A stretch of DNA of 55,296 nt from Serratia sp. H1w (GTDB lineage: Bacteria; Pseudomonadota; Gammaproteobacteria; Enterobacterales; Enterobacteriaceae): contig NZ_AYMQ01000092.1 in NCBI RefSeq assembly GCF_000633355.1, forward strand, positions 1 to 55,296. The letters are read 5' to 3'. The translations under genes were made by a program, and so were the position numbers. This document shows positions 47,546 to 55,296 of this stretch, in pieces. The notes under the pieces are model-generated. The model worked only from the letters and a program-made list of their open reading frames with translations. It had not been told where the DNA came from and ran no database searches. Each line of letters opens with the position of its first letter. The stretch's first letter is position 1.

Positions 47546-47572
47546 TTATCGGCTCAGTATCAGAAAAGTTTA
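47546..47572 (-). promoter_or_regulatory. Sigma-28 (FliA) promoter of fliDST
   Basis: On the minus strand TAAACTTT (47572-47565), an 11-nt spacer and GCCGATAA (47553-47546) match the consensus at 15 of 16 positions. Transcription would start near 47539, about 110 nt before fliD. Confidence 0.93.
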
Positions 47573-47665
47573 CGGATAAATAGAAAAAACGATGGGGTAG
47601 TAGAAGAGGGAAAAACAGCGTTATTCGCGCCATTGACGATAAATAAAAAAAACGGAAAAAAAATC

Positions 47666-47692
47666 TAAAGGTTGTTGGGGGAGCGCCGATAC
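47666..47692 (+). promoter_or_regulatory. Sigma-28 (FliA) promoter of fliC
   Basis: TAAAGGTT (47666-47673), an 11-nt spacer and GCCGATAC (47685-47692) match the consensus at 14 of 16 positions. The start would be near 47699, leaving a leader of about 90 nt. The stretch just upstream (47573-47665) is A-rich with several poly-A runs, which may act as an UP-like element. Confidence 0.92.
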
Positions 47693-47787
47693 CTGATGGG
47701 ACGGTGGTTGACGCCGTGGGCCAACAAGGCCCGAACCCTTTAATTGTGAATGCGAACGTCGCAACTGATTCGTAAGGAAAGCAAATT

Positions 47788-49056
47788 ATGGCACAAGTAA
47801 TTAATACCAACAGCCTGTCGCTGATGGCGCAGAACAACCTGAACAAATCTCAGTCTTCTCTGGGTACCGCAATCGAGCGTCTGTCTTCTGGTCTGCGTAT
47901 CAACAGCGCGAAGGATGATGCTGCGGGTCAGGCGATCTCCAACCGTTTCACCGCTAACATCAAGGGCCTGACTCAGGCTTCTCGTAACGCCAACGACGGT
48001 ATCTCTCTGGCGCAGACCACCGAAGGCGCACTGAACGAAGTTAACGACAACTTGCAGAACATCCGTCGTCTGACCGTGCAGTCTCAGAACGGTTCTAACT
48101 CTTCTAGCGACCTGCAGTCAATCCAGGACGAAATCTCCCAGCGTCTGAACGAAATCAACCGTATCTCAGAGCAGACTGATTTCAACGGTGTGAAAGTGCT
48201 GAGCGGTGACCAGAAGCTGACCATTCAGGTCGGTGCAAACGATGGTGAAACCATCGATATCGATCTGAAAAATATCAATGCTAAAACTTTAGGCCTGGAC
48301 AAATTCAGCGTCGCTGATTCCATTGATCCTACTGCAGTAGGCACTGCAGCAGTGACATCAATCGACAAGATGGCTGCTCCGACTATTGCAGCCGATACCA
48401 GTGCTACTACACCTAAAACATCTACTGACGGTAAAGTATATAGCGATGGTACTGATTCTTACATCCAGACTGGTGCCAGTGAGTGGGTGAAAGGTGCTGT
48501 TAGCGGTACTGGTGAATTCACCTTCGATTCAAGTGTTGGTGCCAATGTTGTTACTACTAAACCAACTGGTTTGACAGAGCAGGCTCAAGTTAAAGTGGGC
48601 ACCACTACGGTAAGTGGTCTGAGCGGTGGTGATGAACTGCGTTCTTACACTGATGCAGCAGGTAAAGCTGGCTATGTGGTTAAAGGCAAAGATGCTGATG
48701 GTAATGATGCCTTCTTCAAGGCCTCGCTGGATGCCTCAGGTAAAGTAACCAAAGGCGCGCAGCAGTCTACCGAACCTAAAACCACCGATCCACTGGCGGT
48801 ATTGGACAAAGCACTGTCACAAGTTGACGGCCTGCGTTCTTCCCTGGGTGCGGTACAGAACCGTTTCGATTCTGTTATCAACAACCTGAACAGCACCGTG
48901 AACAACCTGTCTGCTTCCCAGTCTCGTATTCAGGATGCTGACTACGCGACCGAAGTGTCCAACATGAGCCGTGCCAATATTCTGCAACAGGCTGGCACCT
49001 CTGTATTGGCCCAGGCTAACCAGTCTACCCAGAACGTACTGACTCTGCTGCGTTAA
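47788..49056 (+). CDS. fliC: Flagellin FliC
   Basis: FliC is the filament protein. The 422-residue product has the conserved D0/D1 ends: N-terminal 1-170 (IERLSSGLRINSAKDDAAGQ, and LQNIRRLTVQS near 89-99, the TLR5-recognised region in related flagellins) and C-terminal 334-422 (ending NVLTLLR). The centre (about 175-333) is surface-exposed and variable, Thr/Gly/Lys-rich, and its codons use more A and T than the rest of the cluster. AAGGAAAG precedes ATG 47788. FliS binds its C terminus. A strong terminator follows. Confidence 0.99.
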   Translation: MAQVINTNSLSLMAQNNLNKSQSSLGTAIERLSSGLRINSAKDDAAGQAISNRFTANIKGLTQASRNANDGISLAQTTEGALNEVNDNLQNIRRLTVQSQNGSNSSSDLQSIQDEISQRLNEINRISEQTDFNGVKVLSGDQKLTIQVGANDGETIDIDLKNINAKTLGLDKFSVADSIDPTAVGTAAVTSIDKMAAPTIAADTSATTPKTSTDGKVYSDGTDSYIQTGASEWVKGAVSGTGEFTFDSSVGANVVTTKPTGLTEQAQVKVGTTTVSGLSGGDELRSYTDAAGKAGYVVKGKDADGNDAFFKASLDASGKVTKGAQQSTEPKTTDPLAVLDKALSQVDGLRSSLGAVQNRFDSVINNLNSTVNNLSASQSRIQDADYATEVSNMSRANILQQAGTSVLAQANQSTQNVLTLLR

Positions 49057-49085
49057 TCGATTCTCTCCGATTAGCCTGTCATTCA

Positions 49086-49110
49086 AACCCTGCTGCGGCA
49101 GGGTTTTTTG
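49086..49110 (+). terminator. Rho-independent terminator of fliC
   Basis: AACCCTGC (49086-49093) and GCAGGGTT (49098-49105) form a perfect 8-bp stem with loop TGCG, followed by a T run. Confidence 0.93.
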
Positions 49111-49236
49111 TCTTCTGGTGCCATCAGGGCGTTTACATGGCACAAATAAAGCCCGTTTTGTACGGCTGTTCAGACGATTGGTATTTCGCCTGCTGCGGAT
49201 AATAGCGGTGACTCCGTAATCCGCAGGTTAGACATA

Positions 49237-49959
49237 GTGAGCGATCTGTATACCGCCGAAGGCGTCATGGACAAAAATTCTCTCTGGTTGCGCTACGTTC
49301 CGTTAGTGCGCCACGAGGCGTTACGCCTGCAGGTTCGGCTGCCCGCCAGCGTGGAGCTGGACGATCTGCTGCAAGCCGGGGGAATAGGGCTGTTAAACGC
49401 CGTTGAGCGTTACGATGCCCTGCAAGGAACGGCCTTCACGACCTATGCCGTGCAGCGTATTCGCGGTGCGATGCTTGACGAGTTGCGCAGCCGGGACTGG
49501 GTACCGCGCAGCGTGCGCCGTAATGCCCGGGAAGTGGCGCGCATGATGCAGCAGTTGGAACAGCGGCTTGGCCGCCCGGCCAGCGAAGTGGAGGTGGCGC
49601 AGGGGTTGGATGTATCGCTGGACGAATATCGCCAGATCCTGCTGGATACCAACAATAGCCAGCTATTTTCCTACGACGAATGGCAGGAAGAGCATGGCGA
49701 CAGCGCCGAACCGGTGCTGGAAGGCCATGAAGCCGCCAATCCGCTGCATCAACTGCTGGAAGGTAATCTGCGCCAGCGGGTGATCGACGCCATCGAGGCG
49801 CTGCCGGAACGTGAAAAACTGGTGCTGACGTTGTATTACCAGGAAGAACTGAATCTGAAGGAAATTGGCGCAGTGCTCGATGTGGGTGAATCACGAGTCA
49901 GCCAGTTGCACAGCCAGGCGATTAAACGCCTGCGGGCACGGTTGGCCCAGGATACCTGA
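49237..49959 (+). CDS. fliA: Flagellar sigma factor FliA (sigma-28)
   Basis: FliA directs RNA polymerase to late flagellar and chemotaxis genes and is held by FlgM until hook completion. The 240-residue protein has region 2 (LRLQVRLPASVELDDLLQAG, TTYAVQRIRGAMLDELRS), region 3 and region 4 (YYQEELNLKEIGAVLDVGES, SRVSQLHSQAIKRLR), all very close to E. coli. The start is GTG 49237, giving MSDLYTAEGVMDKNS. I found no convincing sigma-28 promoter in the 126 bp between the fliC terminator and fliA, so a class 2 promoter is expected there. Confidence 0.98.
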   Translation: MSDLYTAEGVMDKNSLWLRYVPLVRHEALRLQVRLPASVELDDLLQAGGIGLLNAVERYDALQGTAFTTYAVQRIRGAMLDELRSRDWVPRSVRRNAREVARMMQQLEQRLGRPASEVEVAQGLDVSLDEYRQILLDTNNSQLFSYDEWQEEHGDSAEPVLEGHEAANPLHQLLEGNLRQRVIDAIEALPEREKLVLTLYYQEELNLKEIGAVLDVGESRVSQLHSQAIKRLRARLAQDT

Positions 49960-50020
49960 ACCCTAAAGCCTGCCCTCAAAACCTACCTGATTATTGCCGC
50001 AATAAATGGACTGCAAAAAT

Positions 50021-50530
50021 ATGCCAGGAAAACAGTTGAAGAAACGGCCACTCAGCCGCTACCTGAAAGATTATAAACACAGCCAAACCCATTGTTCCCA
50101 GTGCGAGAAGCTGCTTGATCGCATGGCATTGGTGTTTCGTGGCAAGATCATCAATAAGGAGGCCATCGCCCGGATGGATCAGCCGATTGACGATCTGGTC
50201 TGGCAAAACGTGCAAAGCGAACTGACTGCGCTATGCCGGTTTTGCAGTGAAATTTCCTGTAATAGTCACCCCAGCTACTTCGACATCATGGCATTCAAAC
50301 AGTATCTGTTTGAACAGACCGAGATGAACCACAGCACCATCCGCGAATATGTCGTGCGCCTGCGGCGATTGGATGAAATGCTGGTGGCACACAATTATCC
50401 TGCCGATCAGTTTGCCAGCGCGTTTAACCATCAGCGTATTATCGACGATCTGCCACCGGCTGCGAATGATAATTACCGCATCGCATTGCGTAAGTATGAC
50501 CAATATTTAGCCTGGCAAAAGAGTTATTAA
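50021..50530 (+). CDS. fliZ: Regulatory protein FliZ
   Basis: In E. coli FliZ antagonises RpoS promoters and in Salmonella it raises FlhDC activity, so it favours motility. The 169-residue protein carries the RPLSRYLKDYKHSQTHCSQC start and the EQTEMNHSTIREYVVRLRRL recombinase-like DNA-binding segment. ATG 50021 aligns with the family start; ATG 50006 would add five residues and neither has a strong ribosome site. It lies 61 nt after fliA and is probably co-transcribed. Confidence 0.95.
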   Translation: MPGKQLKKRPLSRYLKDYKHSQTHCSQCEKLLDRMALVFRGKIINKEAIARMDQPIDDLVWQNVQSELTALCRFCSEISCNSHPSYFDIMAFKQYLFEQTEMNHSTIREYVVRLRRLDEMLVAHNYPADQFASAFNHQRIIDDLPPAANDNYRIALRKYDQYLAWQKSY

Positions 50531-50539
50531 GCTAACGAG

Positions 50540-50557
50540 TCCGGCCGGTTGGCCGGA
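50540..50557 (+). terminator. Hairpin after fliZ, possible terminator
   Basis: TCCGGCC (50540-50546) and GGCCGGA (50551-50557) form a perfect 7-bp GC-rich stem with loop GGTT. Only a short pyrimidine stretch (TCTCCCC) follows, so termination may be partial or need Rho. Confidence 0.5.
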
Positions 50558-50655
50558 TCTCCCCACTGGCTGCCCCACGAATAAAGAGTGATTATTCAGA
50601 GCACATCTGATAAATCTATCGTTCTGACGTCGTTATTTTTTCCCTGGGGGAAGTT

Positions 50656-51642
50656 GTGGATCTGCAACAGCAACTGGCGCAATTTCCGCGCCTGGATTTG
50701 GTTGGTTCTGTCACGCCGCTCGAAAAGTTATCCCGCCTTTCTGATTACCTTGGCCGCGAAATTTACATCAAACGTGACGATGTCACGCCGATGGCAATGG
50801 GCGGTAACAAGCTGAGAAAACTGGAGTTTTTAGCCGCCGATGCGGTGCGCCAAGGGGCCGATACGCTGGTTACCGCCGGTGCCATTCAATCTAACCACGT
50901 TCGCCAGACCGCTGCCGTGGCGGCCAAGCTTGGCTTGCAATGTGTGGCACTGCTGGAAAACCCGATTGATACCAAAGCGGAAAACTACCTCACTAACGGT
51001 AATCGCCTGCTGCTCGACTTGTTCAACGTTGAAGTGGTGATGTGCGATGCCTTGCACGATCCACAGGTACAGTTGGCCGATCTCGCCACCCGTTTGGAAG
51101 CCCAAGGTTTTCGTCCTTATGTGATCCCTATTGGCGGTTCCAACGCGCTCGGTTCACTGGGCTACGTACAGTGCGCGCTGGAAATTGCCGCGCAAAGCCG
51201 TGATATCACCTTCAGTTCGATCGTGGTGGCTTCCGGTAGCGCCGGGACCCATGCTGGCCTGGCGGTGGGGCTACAGCAACTGTTGCCGCAAAGCGAACTC
51301 ATTGGCGTGACCGTTTCCCGCAAAGTGATCGACCAGTTACCGAAAGTAGAGCAGTTGCAAAAAGCGGTTGCCTGTTCGCTGGATATTGATGCATTGGCGC
51401 CAATCACCCTGTGGGATGACTATTTTGCACCACAGTACGGTATGCCGAATGACGAGGGGATGGCGGCGGTAAAACTGCTGGCACAACAGGAAGGTGTGCT
51501 GCTGGACCCGGTCTATACTGGTAAGGCGATGGCGGGGTTGATTGATGGTATCAGCCAGCAACGTTTTCGCGATCAAGGCCCGATCCTGTTTGTGCATACC
51601 GGTGGGGCACCGGCGCTGTTCGCCTATCACCCGCAGGTGTGA
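50656..51642 (+). CDS. dcyD: D-cysteine desulfhydrase DcyD
   Basis: DcyD is a pyridoxal-phosphate enzyme that breaks D-cysteine into pyruvate, ammonia and sulfide. The 328-residue protein matches E. coli DcyD closely; the cofactor lysine is Lys52 in [12 protein letters not shown], followed by [14 protein letters not shown]. The start is GTG 50656 after GGGGGAAG. It precedes the cystine importer genes, as in E. coli, so import and breakdown of cystine/cysteine are linked. Beyond location, a tie to motility is not shown. Confidence 0.97.
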   Translation: MDLQQQLAQFPRLDLVGSVTPLEKLSRLSDYLGREIYIKRDDVTPMAMGGNKLRKLEFLAADAVRQGADTLVTAGAIQSNHVRQTAAVAAKLGLQCVALLENPIDTKAENYLTNGNRLLLDLFNVEVVMCDALHDPQVQLADLATRLEAQGFRPYVIPIGGSNALGSLGYVQCALEIAAQSRDITFSSIVVASGSAGTHAGLAVGLQQLLPQSELIGVTVSRKVIDQLPKVEQLQKAVACSLDIDALAPITLWDDYFAPQYGMPNDEGMAAVKLLAQQEGVLLDPVYTGKAMAGLIDGISQQRFRDQGPILFVHTGGAPALFAYHPQV

Positions 51643-51705
51643 TGCCGGGTCAGGCTGTTATTCCATTTAGAACTATATTTATTTTTTTATATTCCTTTAT
51701 GAAAT

Positions 51706-51730
51706 TATCATGACTGGTAAAGTCATGATA
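51706..51730. promoter_or_regulatory. Operator-like perfect dyad upstream of tcyJ
   Basis: TATCATGACT (51706-51715) and AGTCATGATA (51721-51730) form a perfect 10-bp inverted repeat around GGTAA. It ends 30 bp before the tcyJ start codon and has no T-tract, so a regulator operator, or a leader hairpin, is more likely than a terminator. The binding protein is unknown. Confidence 0.6.
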
Positions 51731-51760
51731 TCAAAAAGATAAACAACAGATGGGGTGTCT

Positions 51761-52561
51761 ATGATCTTTTCAAAATTGCGTCGTCAACTGCTGCTGGGTG
51801 TGATGGCCGTTGCGTTGACTACCGGGTTGAACGTGAAAACCTATGCGGCCGACAACCTGCTCGATCAGGTCAAGCAGCGCGGCACGCTGATCGTTGGGCT
51901 GGAGGGGACCTATCCGCCGTTCAGCTTCCAGGGTGAGGACGGCAAACTGACCGGCTTCGAGGTGGATTTCGCTAATGCACTGGCGGAACATCTGGGGGTG
52001 AAAGCCAAGCTCAATCCAACCAAATGGGATGGCATGCTGGCCTCGCTGGAGTCCAAGCGTATCGATGTGGTGATCAACCAGGTCACCATCTCTGACGAGC
52101 GCAAGAAAAAGTACGACTTCTCGACCCCGTACACCGTGTCCGGTATCCAGGCATTGGTGAAGAAAGGCAATGAGGGCATTATCAGCAAGGCCGACGATCT
52201 GAAGGGTAAAAAGGTCGGCGTTGGTCTGGGCACCAACTACGAACAGTGGTTGCGTGACAATGTGCAGGGTGTCGATGTGCGTACCTATGATGATGACCCA
52301 ACCAAATATCAGGACCTGCGCGTAGGCCGCATCGATGCCATTCTGGTCGATCGTCTGGCGGCGTTGGATCTGGTGAAGAAAACCGGTGATACGCTGGCCG
52401 TCGCTGGCCCGGCATTCTCTCGTCAGGAAGCGGGTGTCGCGGTGCGTAAAAACAACCCGGAACTGCTGGCCGCTATCGATCAGGCCATTGCTCAAATGCA
52501 GCAAGACGGTACGTTAGCGAAGATCTCTGAAAAATGGTTTGGTGCGGACGTAACTAAATAA
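51761..52561 (+). CDS. tcyJ: Cystine-binding periplasmic protein TcyJ (FliY)
   Basis: TcyJ is the substrate-binding part of the high-affinity L-cystine ABC importer. The 266-residue length equals that of E. coli. A signal peptide (cleavage near residue 28-30) is followed by a family 3 solute-binding domain with LLVGLEGTYPPFSFQ-type start (here LIVGLEGTYPPFSFQ), KWDGMLASLESKRIDVVINQ and LRVGRIDAILVDRLAALDL. ATG 51761 with TGGGG upstream is preferred to the GTG at 51755. Its stop overlaps the tcyL start. Confidence 0.97.
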   Translation: MIFSKLRRQLLLGVMAVALTTGLNVKTYAADNLLDQVKQRGTLIVGLEGTYPPFSFQGEDGKLTGFEVDFANALAEHLGVKAKLNPTKWDGMLASLESKRIDVVINQVTISDERKKKYDFSTPYTVSGIQALVKKGNEGIISKADDLKGKKVGVGLGTNYEQWLRDNVQGVDVRTYDDDPTKYQDLRVGRIDAILVDRLAALDLVKKTGDTLAVAGPAFSRQEAGVAVRKNNPELLAAIDQAIAQMQQDGTLAKISEKWFGADVTK

Positions 52562-53223
52562 TGCAAGAGAGTATTCAACTGGCGCTGGATTCAGCGCCAT
52601 TTTTATTACGCGGTGCGCTGCTGACTCTCCAGCTTAGTCTGGGGGGCATGGCGCTCGGTTTGATCCTTGGGTTTCTGTTGGCGCTGATGCGCCTTTCGCC
52701 GTTATGGCCGGTTTCCTGGCTGTCCCGCATCTACGTTTCGCTGTTTCGTGGTACGCCGCTGATCGCCCAGCTGTTTATGATCTATTACGGCTTACCGCAG
52801 TTCGGCATCGAGCTGGATCCGTTCCCGGCGGCGCTGATTGGCCTGTCGTTAAATACCGCCGCGTATACGTCTGAAACGCTGCGTGCGGCCATTTCCTCGA
52901 TCGATAAAGGGCAATGGGAAGCGGCGGCCAGTATCGGTATGACGCCCTGGCAGACCCTGCGCCGGGTGATCCTGCCGCAGGCGGCTCGTACCGCGCTGCC
53001 TCCGTTGGGCAACAGCTTTATCGGTCTGGTCAAGGATACCTCGCTGGCGGCGACCATTCAGGTGCCGGAGTTATTCCGTCAGGCGCAACTGATCACCTCA
53101 CGGACGTTGGAAGTGTTCGCTATGTATCTGGCGGCATCGCTGATCTACTGGGTGATGGCCACCTTGCTTTCCGCATTGCAAAACCGCCTGGAAGCGCATG
53201 TTAACCGTCAGGATCAGGAGTAA
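52561..53223 (+). CDS. tcyL: Cystine ABC transporter permease TcyL
   Basis: TcyL is the membrane channel of the cystine importer. The 220-residue protein has about five membrane segments and the HisMQ-type permease motif (EAAASIGMTPWQTLRRVILP) that docks the ATPase. The start overlaps the tcyJ stop (TAATG) and tcyN begins 3 nt after its end. Confidence 0.97.
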   Translation: MQESIQLALDSAPFLLRGALLTLQLSLGGMALGLILGFLLALMRLSPLWPVSWLSRIYVSLFRGTPLIAQLFMIYYGLPQFGIELDPFPAALIGLSLNTAAYTSETLRAAISSIDKGQWEAAASIGMTPWQTLRRVILPQAARTALPPLGNSFIGLVKDTSLAATIQVPELFRQAQLITSRTLEVFAMYLAASLIYWVMATLLSALQNRLEAHVNRQDQE

Positions 53224-53226
53224 CCG

Positions 53227-53979
53227 ATGAGCGCCATCGAAGTCAGACAGTTGGTTAAAAAGTTCAAAGGGCAGACCGTGTTGCACGGCATCGATCTTGA
53301 GGTGAATGCGGGTGAAGTGGTGGCGATTATTGGGCCTAGTGGTTCCGGTAAAACCACCTTGCTGCGCAGCATCAACCTGCTGGAGGTGCCGGACTCTGGC
53401 ACCATCCGCGTCGGTGAGATCCTGATCGACAGCGCTCGCCCGCTGAGCAAACAGAAAAATCAGGTGCGTGCCCTGCGCCAACAGGTGGGCTTTGTGTTTC
53501 AGAGCTTTAACCTGTTTCCCCACCGTTCGGTGCTGGAGAACATCATTGAAGGGCCGGTGATCGTCAAAGGGGAGGCCAAGGCCAGCGCCGAAAAGCGCGC
53601 CCGTGTCCTATTGGAGAAAGTGGGATTAAGTGGCAAAGAACAGGCTTATCCTAAACGTTTGTCCGGCGGCCAGCAGCAGCGCGTAGCCATTGCCAGGGCA
53701 TTAGCGATGCAGCCTGAAGTCATTCTGTTCGATGAGCCGACTTCGGCACTCGACCCAGAGTTGGTAGGTGAAGTGCTCAGCACCATTCGCGCTTTGGCAG
53801 AAGAAAAACGCACCATGGTGATTGTTACGCACGAGATGAGCTTTGCCCGCGACGTGGCCGAACGCGCCATTTTTATGGATCATGGCCGCATTGTTGAGCA
53901 GGGGCCCGCGAAGGAATTGTTCGCCAATCCGCAGCATCAGCGCACCAAGCAGTTTCTGGATAAGTTTCTTAATCAGTGA
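53227..53979 (+). CDS. tcyN: Cystine ABC transporter ATPase TcyN
   Basis: TcyN powers the cystine importer. The 250-residue protein has Walker A (GPSGSGKTT, Lys42), Q-loop (VFQSFNLFPH), signature LSGGQQQR (145-152) and Walker B with Glu170 (ILFDEPTSALDPE), plus the switch histidine in VTHEM. All are canonical for amino-acid importer ATPases. It ends the dcyD-tcyJLN cluster. Confidence 0.97.
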   Translation: MSAIEVRQLVKKFKGQTVLHGIDLEVNAGEVVAIIGPSGSGKTTLLRSINLLEVPDSGTIRVGEILIDSARPLSKQKNQVRALRQQVGFVFQSFNLFPHRSVLENIIEGPVIVKGEAKASAEKRARVLLEKVGLSGKEQAYPKRLSGGQQQRVAIARALAMQPEVILFDEPTSALDPELVGEVLSTIRALAEEKRTMVIVTHEMSFARDVAERAIFMDHGRIVEQGPAKELFANPQHQRTKQFLDKFLNQ

Positions 53980-53985
53980 TGTTGC

Positions 53986-54004
53986 CAGGGGGCTATGCCC
54001 CCTG
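53986..54004. terminator. Hairpin between tcyN and hicB, possible terminator
   Basis: CAGGGGGC (53986-53993) and GCCCCCTG (53997-54004) form a perfect 8-bp stem with loop TAT, in the 28-bp gap between convergent tcyN and hicB. No T-tract follows on either strand, so a shared or Rho-assisted end is possible. Confidence 0.5.
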
Positions 54005-54007
54005 AGC

Positions 54008-54421
54008 TTAACCCGCCTTTAGTAACTCATTGCGTGCTGCGGCGGCGAGAAATGCGCTGCGGCTGCCATAGCCTGGATGCTGTTGCACCAGCAAATCAAT
54101 ACGGTTCAGCAGCCTGTGGGGCAACGTGATATTGATACGTTCTGCCCGGCCATCAAACTTGTCCATATTGATATCCACCAGCAGCCACTGCCCACCGTTG
54201 AGGGCGTCGTTTCCCTGTGCTAAATGGAATGACACCGCCTGTGGACGCGGAATGGCCTGATTGTCTTCGCTTAATAATTCAAAATGCGCATCCAGGGCGT
54301 TTTTGGCATCCTGGAAGGTTTGGTCGAGGCTGTCTCCGGCAAAGTAGCAGCCGGGCACATCGGGAAAGAAGCCGCTGGCGCTACCATCGGGATCGGAATG
54401 AATATAAGCGGCATAAAACAT
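54008..54421 (-). CDS. hicB: HicB-type antitoxin
   Basis: HicB antitoxins neutralise HicA and repress their own operon. The 137-residue protein has the degenerate RNase H-like HicB fold at the N terminus (GFFPDVPGCYFAGDSLDQTF, DAKNALDAHFELL) and a C-terminal ribbon-helix-helix DNA-binding part (ERINITLPHRLLNRIDLLVQ). GAGGTAACG precedes ATG 54421. It follows hicA by 12 nt. Confidence 0.93.
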   Translation of the reverse strand: MFYAAYIHSDPDGSASGFFPDVPGCYFAGDSLDQTFQDAKNALDAHFELLSEDNQAIPRPQAVSFHLAQGNDALNGGQWLLVDINMDKFDGRAERINITLPHRLLNRIDLLVQQHPGYGSRSAFLAAAARNELLKAG

Positions 54422-54433
54422 AGCGTTACCTCG

Positions 54434-54637
54434 TTAATGCGAAAGGGTTTTGCCATCAGATAACCCGGCATCTTTCATGATCTGCCGTAGGGTGCCCAAT
54501 TTCAGATCTTTAACAGGATGAGGCACGGTCACCACCAGCGGTGAGTCGGGATGTTTGAATTGATGGTGGCTGCCTTTGATCCGTTGCAAAACCCAACCCT
54601 GTTTTTCGAGTAATGTTATCAGCTCTGAACTTTTCAC
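54434..54637 (-). CDS. hicA: HicA-type mRNA interferase toxin
   Basis: HicA toxins are small dsRBD-fold ribonucleases that cleave mRNA. From GTG 54637 the product is 67 residues, KSSELITLLEKQGWVLQRIK being the usual family start, with the catalytic His24 in KGSHHQF and the VTVPHP strand. The open frame extends 11 codons further upstream (to 54670), but those residues are atypical. The order toxin then antitoxin is the common one for hicAB. It appears intact. Confidence 0.92.
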   Translation of the reverse strand: MKSSELITLLEKQGWVLQRIKGSHHQFKHPDSPLVVTVPHPVKDLKLGTLRQIMKDAGLSDGKTLSH

Positions 54638-54716
54638 CTGTTCAATACTTATAATACACACCATACACATTAATTAGCAAGGAGATGAATACGGTAGCGG
54701 GTGATTTTTATGCAGA

Positions 54717-54747
54717 CAATAAAAAACCCCGCATCAATGCAGGGTTT
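54717..54747 (-). terminator. Terminator of the nitronate monooxygenase-like gene
   Basis: On the minus strand AAACCCTGCA pairs with TGCGGGGTTT (one mismatch) around TTGA and is followed by a T-rich run (complement of 54718-54726). It lies about 65 bp past the stop codon of the gene at the right edge. Confidence 0.75.
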
Positions 54748-54812
54748 GCGAAGGGGGTCGTAATACAGCTTTTGGGTTGTACCTGGTGGTATAGGCTCCT
54801 CGACAGAATTTA

Positions 54813-55296
54813 TTAATTAAAGGCAGAAGATAATTCGCAGACTACCTCCTTAACGCTGCTAATCTTGGTAATGCCGCCTGCTGCGCCAGATACCGTGATC
54901 ACACCATATTGATGATCTCCGTCTAGCATACCCGTCTTGATGATACCAACCTCGCTCTCTCCGCGACCTGCGAGGATACTCTCGGTGGCGATGACGCGGA
55001 TATCTCCCGCCGGGGTATTAATTTCGACCAACTCCTCAGACTGAATGTTAACAATCGCTTGCTTGGTATTGAGACTGGCGGGAGATTCAAACGTGGTAAT
55101 AAAACGTGTGCCAACATAGATCCCGGCCGCTCCCATTGCCAAGGCCGCCTTTGCGGTTTTCAGGTTATAGATACCTCCAGCGGCAATCACTGGGATTTTG
55201 ACCACATCGGTGACCTGGGGCAGTAAAACCAAGGTACTGATACGGTGTTCACTCAAGTGTCCTCCAGCCTCATGGCCGGTCAAGTATTCAATGTGT
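54813..55296 (-). CDS. Nitronate monooxygenase / 2-nitropropane dioxygenase family protein, partial
   Basis: The gene enters from the right edge, so only the last 160 or so codons are seen. The visible part has the family hallmarks: TGHEAGGHLS near the edge, then IPVIAAGGIYN and ALAMGAAGIYVGTRFI, the FMN phosphate-binding strands of nitronate monooxygenases and FabK-like enoyl reductases. I cannot distinguish between these two without the N-terminal part. The frame is still open at the window end. A terminator follows its stop codon. Confidence 0.85.
   Translation of the reverse strand, partial: HIEYLTGHEAGGHLSEHRISTLVLLPQVTDVVKIPVIAAGGIYNLKTAKAALAMGAAGIYVGTRFITTFESPASLNTKQAIVNIQSEELVEINTPAGDIRVIATESILAGRGESEVGIIKTGMLDGDHQYGVITVSGAAGGITKISSVKEVVCELSSAFN

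Noticed and set aside
49112-49236. Sigma-28 promoter upstream of fliA
   Set aside because: A GCGGATAA-like -10 is present near 49195, but nothing resembling TAAAGTTT lies 11 nt before it.

Overview
The window is one nearly complete flagellar and chemotaxis superlocus from an enterobacterium. The proteins are close to E. coli/Salmonella orthologues throughout. The undivided gene order, the flagellin termini and the ERIC elements point to Serratia or a near relative. That genus call is inference from recalled family patterns, not from a search. The DNA is about mid-50s % G+C in genes, with AT-rich gaps.

Layout. 1-1101: long AT-rich control region of the master operon, with a perfect CRP site and an RcsAB-box-like palindrome. 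1102-6622: flhDC, motAB, cheAW. 7013-13438: tsr-like and tap-like receptors, then cheRBYZ. 13594-17208: flhBAE. 17219-18796: a LysR regulator divergent from an unrecognised membrane protein, an insert of unknown function. 18939-20485 (minus): flgN, flgM, flgA. 20649-30852: flgBCDEFGHIJ and flgKL. 31568-35869 (minus): fliLMNOPQR. 36005-42392 (minus): fliFGHIJK. 42711-43025: fliE. 43115-44908: two tiny genes and an AraC-type regulator. 45222-47428 (minus): fliDST. 47788-50530: fliC, fliA, fliZ. 50656-53979: D-cysteine desulfhydrase and the TcyJLN cystine importer. 54008-54637 (minus): a HicAB-type toxin-antitoxin pair. 54813 to the right edge (minus): the 3' part of a nitronate monooxygenase-like gene.

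Together the genes give the whole regulatory cascade: FlhDC, then the hook-basal-body, export, FliA and FlgM genes, then sigma-28 genes for stators, chemotaxis, hook-associated proteins, cap and filament. I found sigma-28 type promoters with the exact 11-nt spacer upstream of motA (inside flhC), tsr, flgM, flgK, fliD and fliC, and a weaker one before fliE.

The less ordinary content is between the genes. There are three ERIC-type elements in different states of decay, each next to a flagellar gene end or start. There are six copies of a C/T-rich hairpin repeat, four of them in two inverted-pair units, one of which splits fliP from fliQ. Short perfect hairpins sit at several operon junctions, and an operator-like dyad lies before tcyJ. 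Three very small reading frames (31, 40 and 47 codons) sit in gene gaps. I saw no tRNA, rRNA, CRISPR array, prophage or IS transposase. I found no clearly new large system; the small genes, the LysR/membrane pair and the repeat-modified leaders are the best leads.
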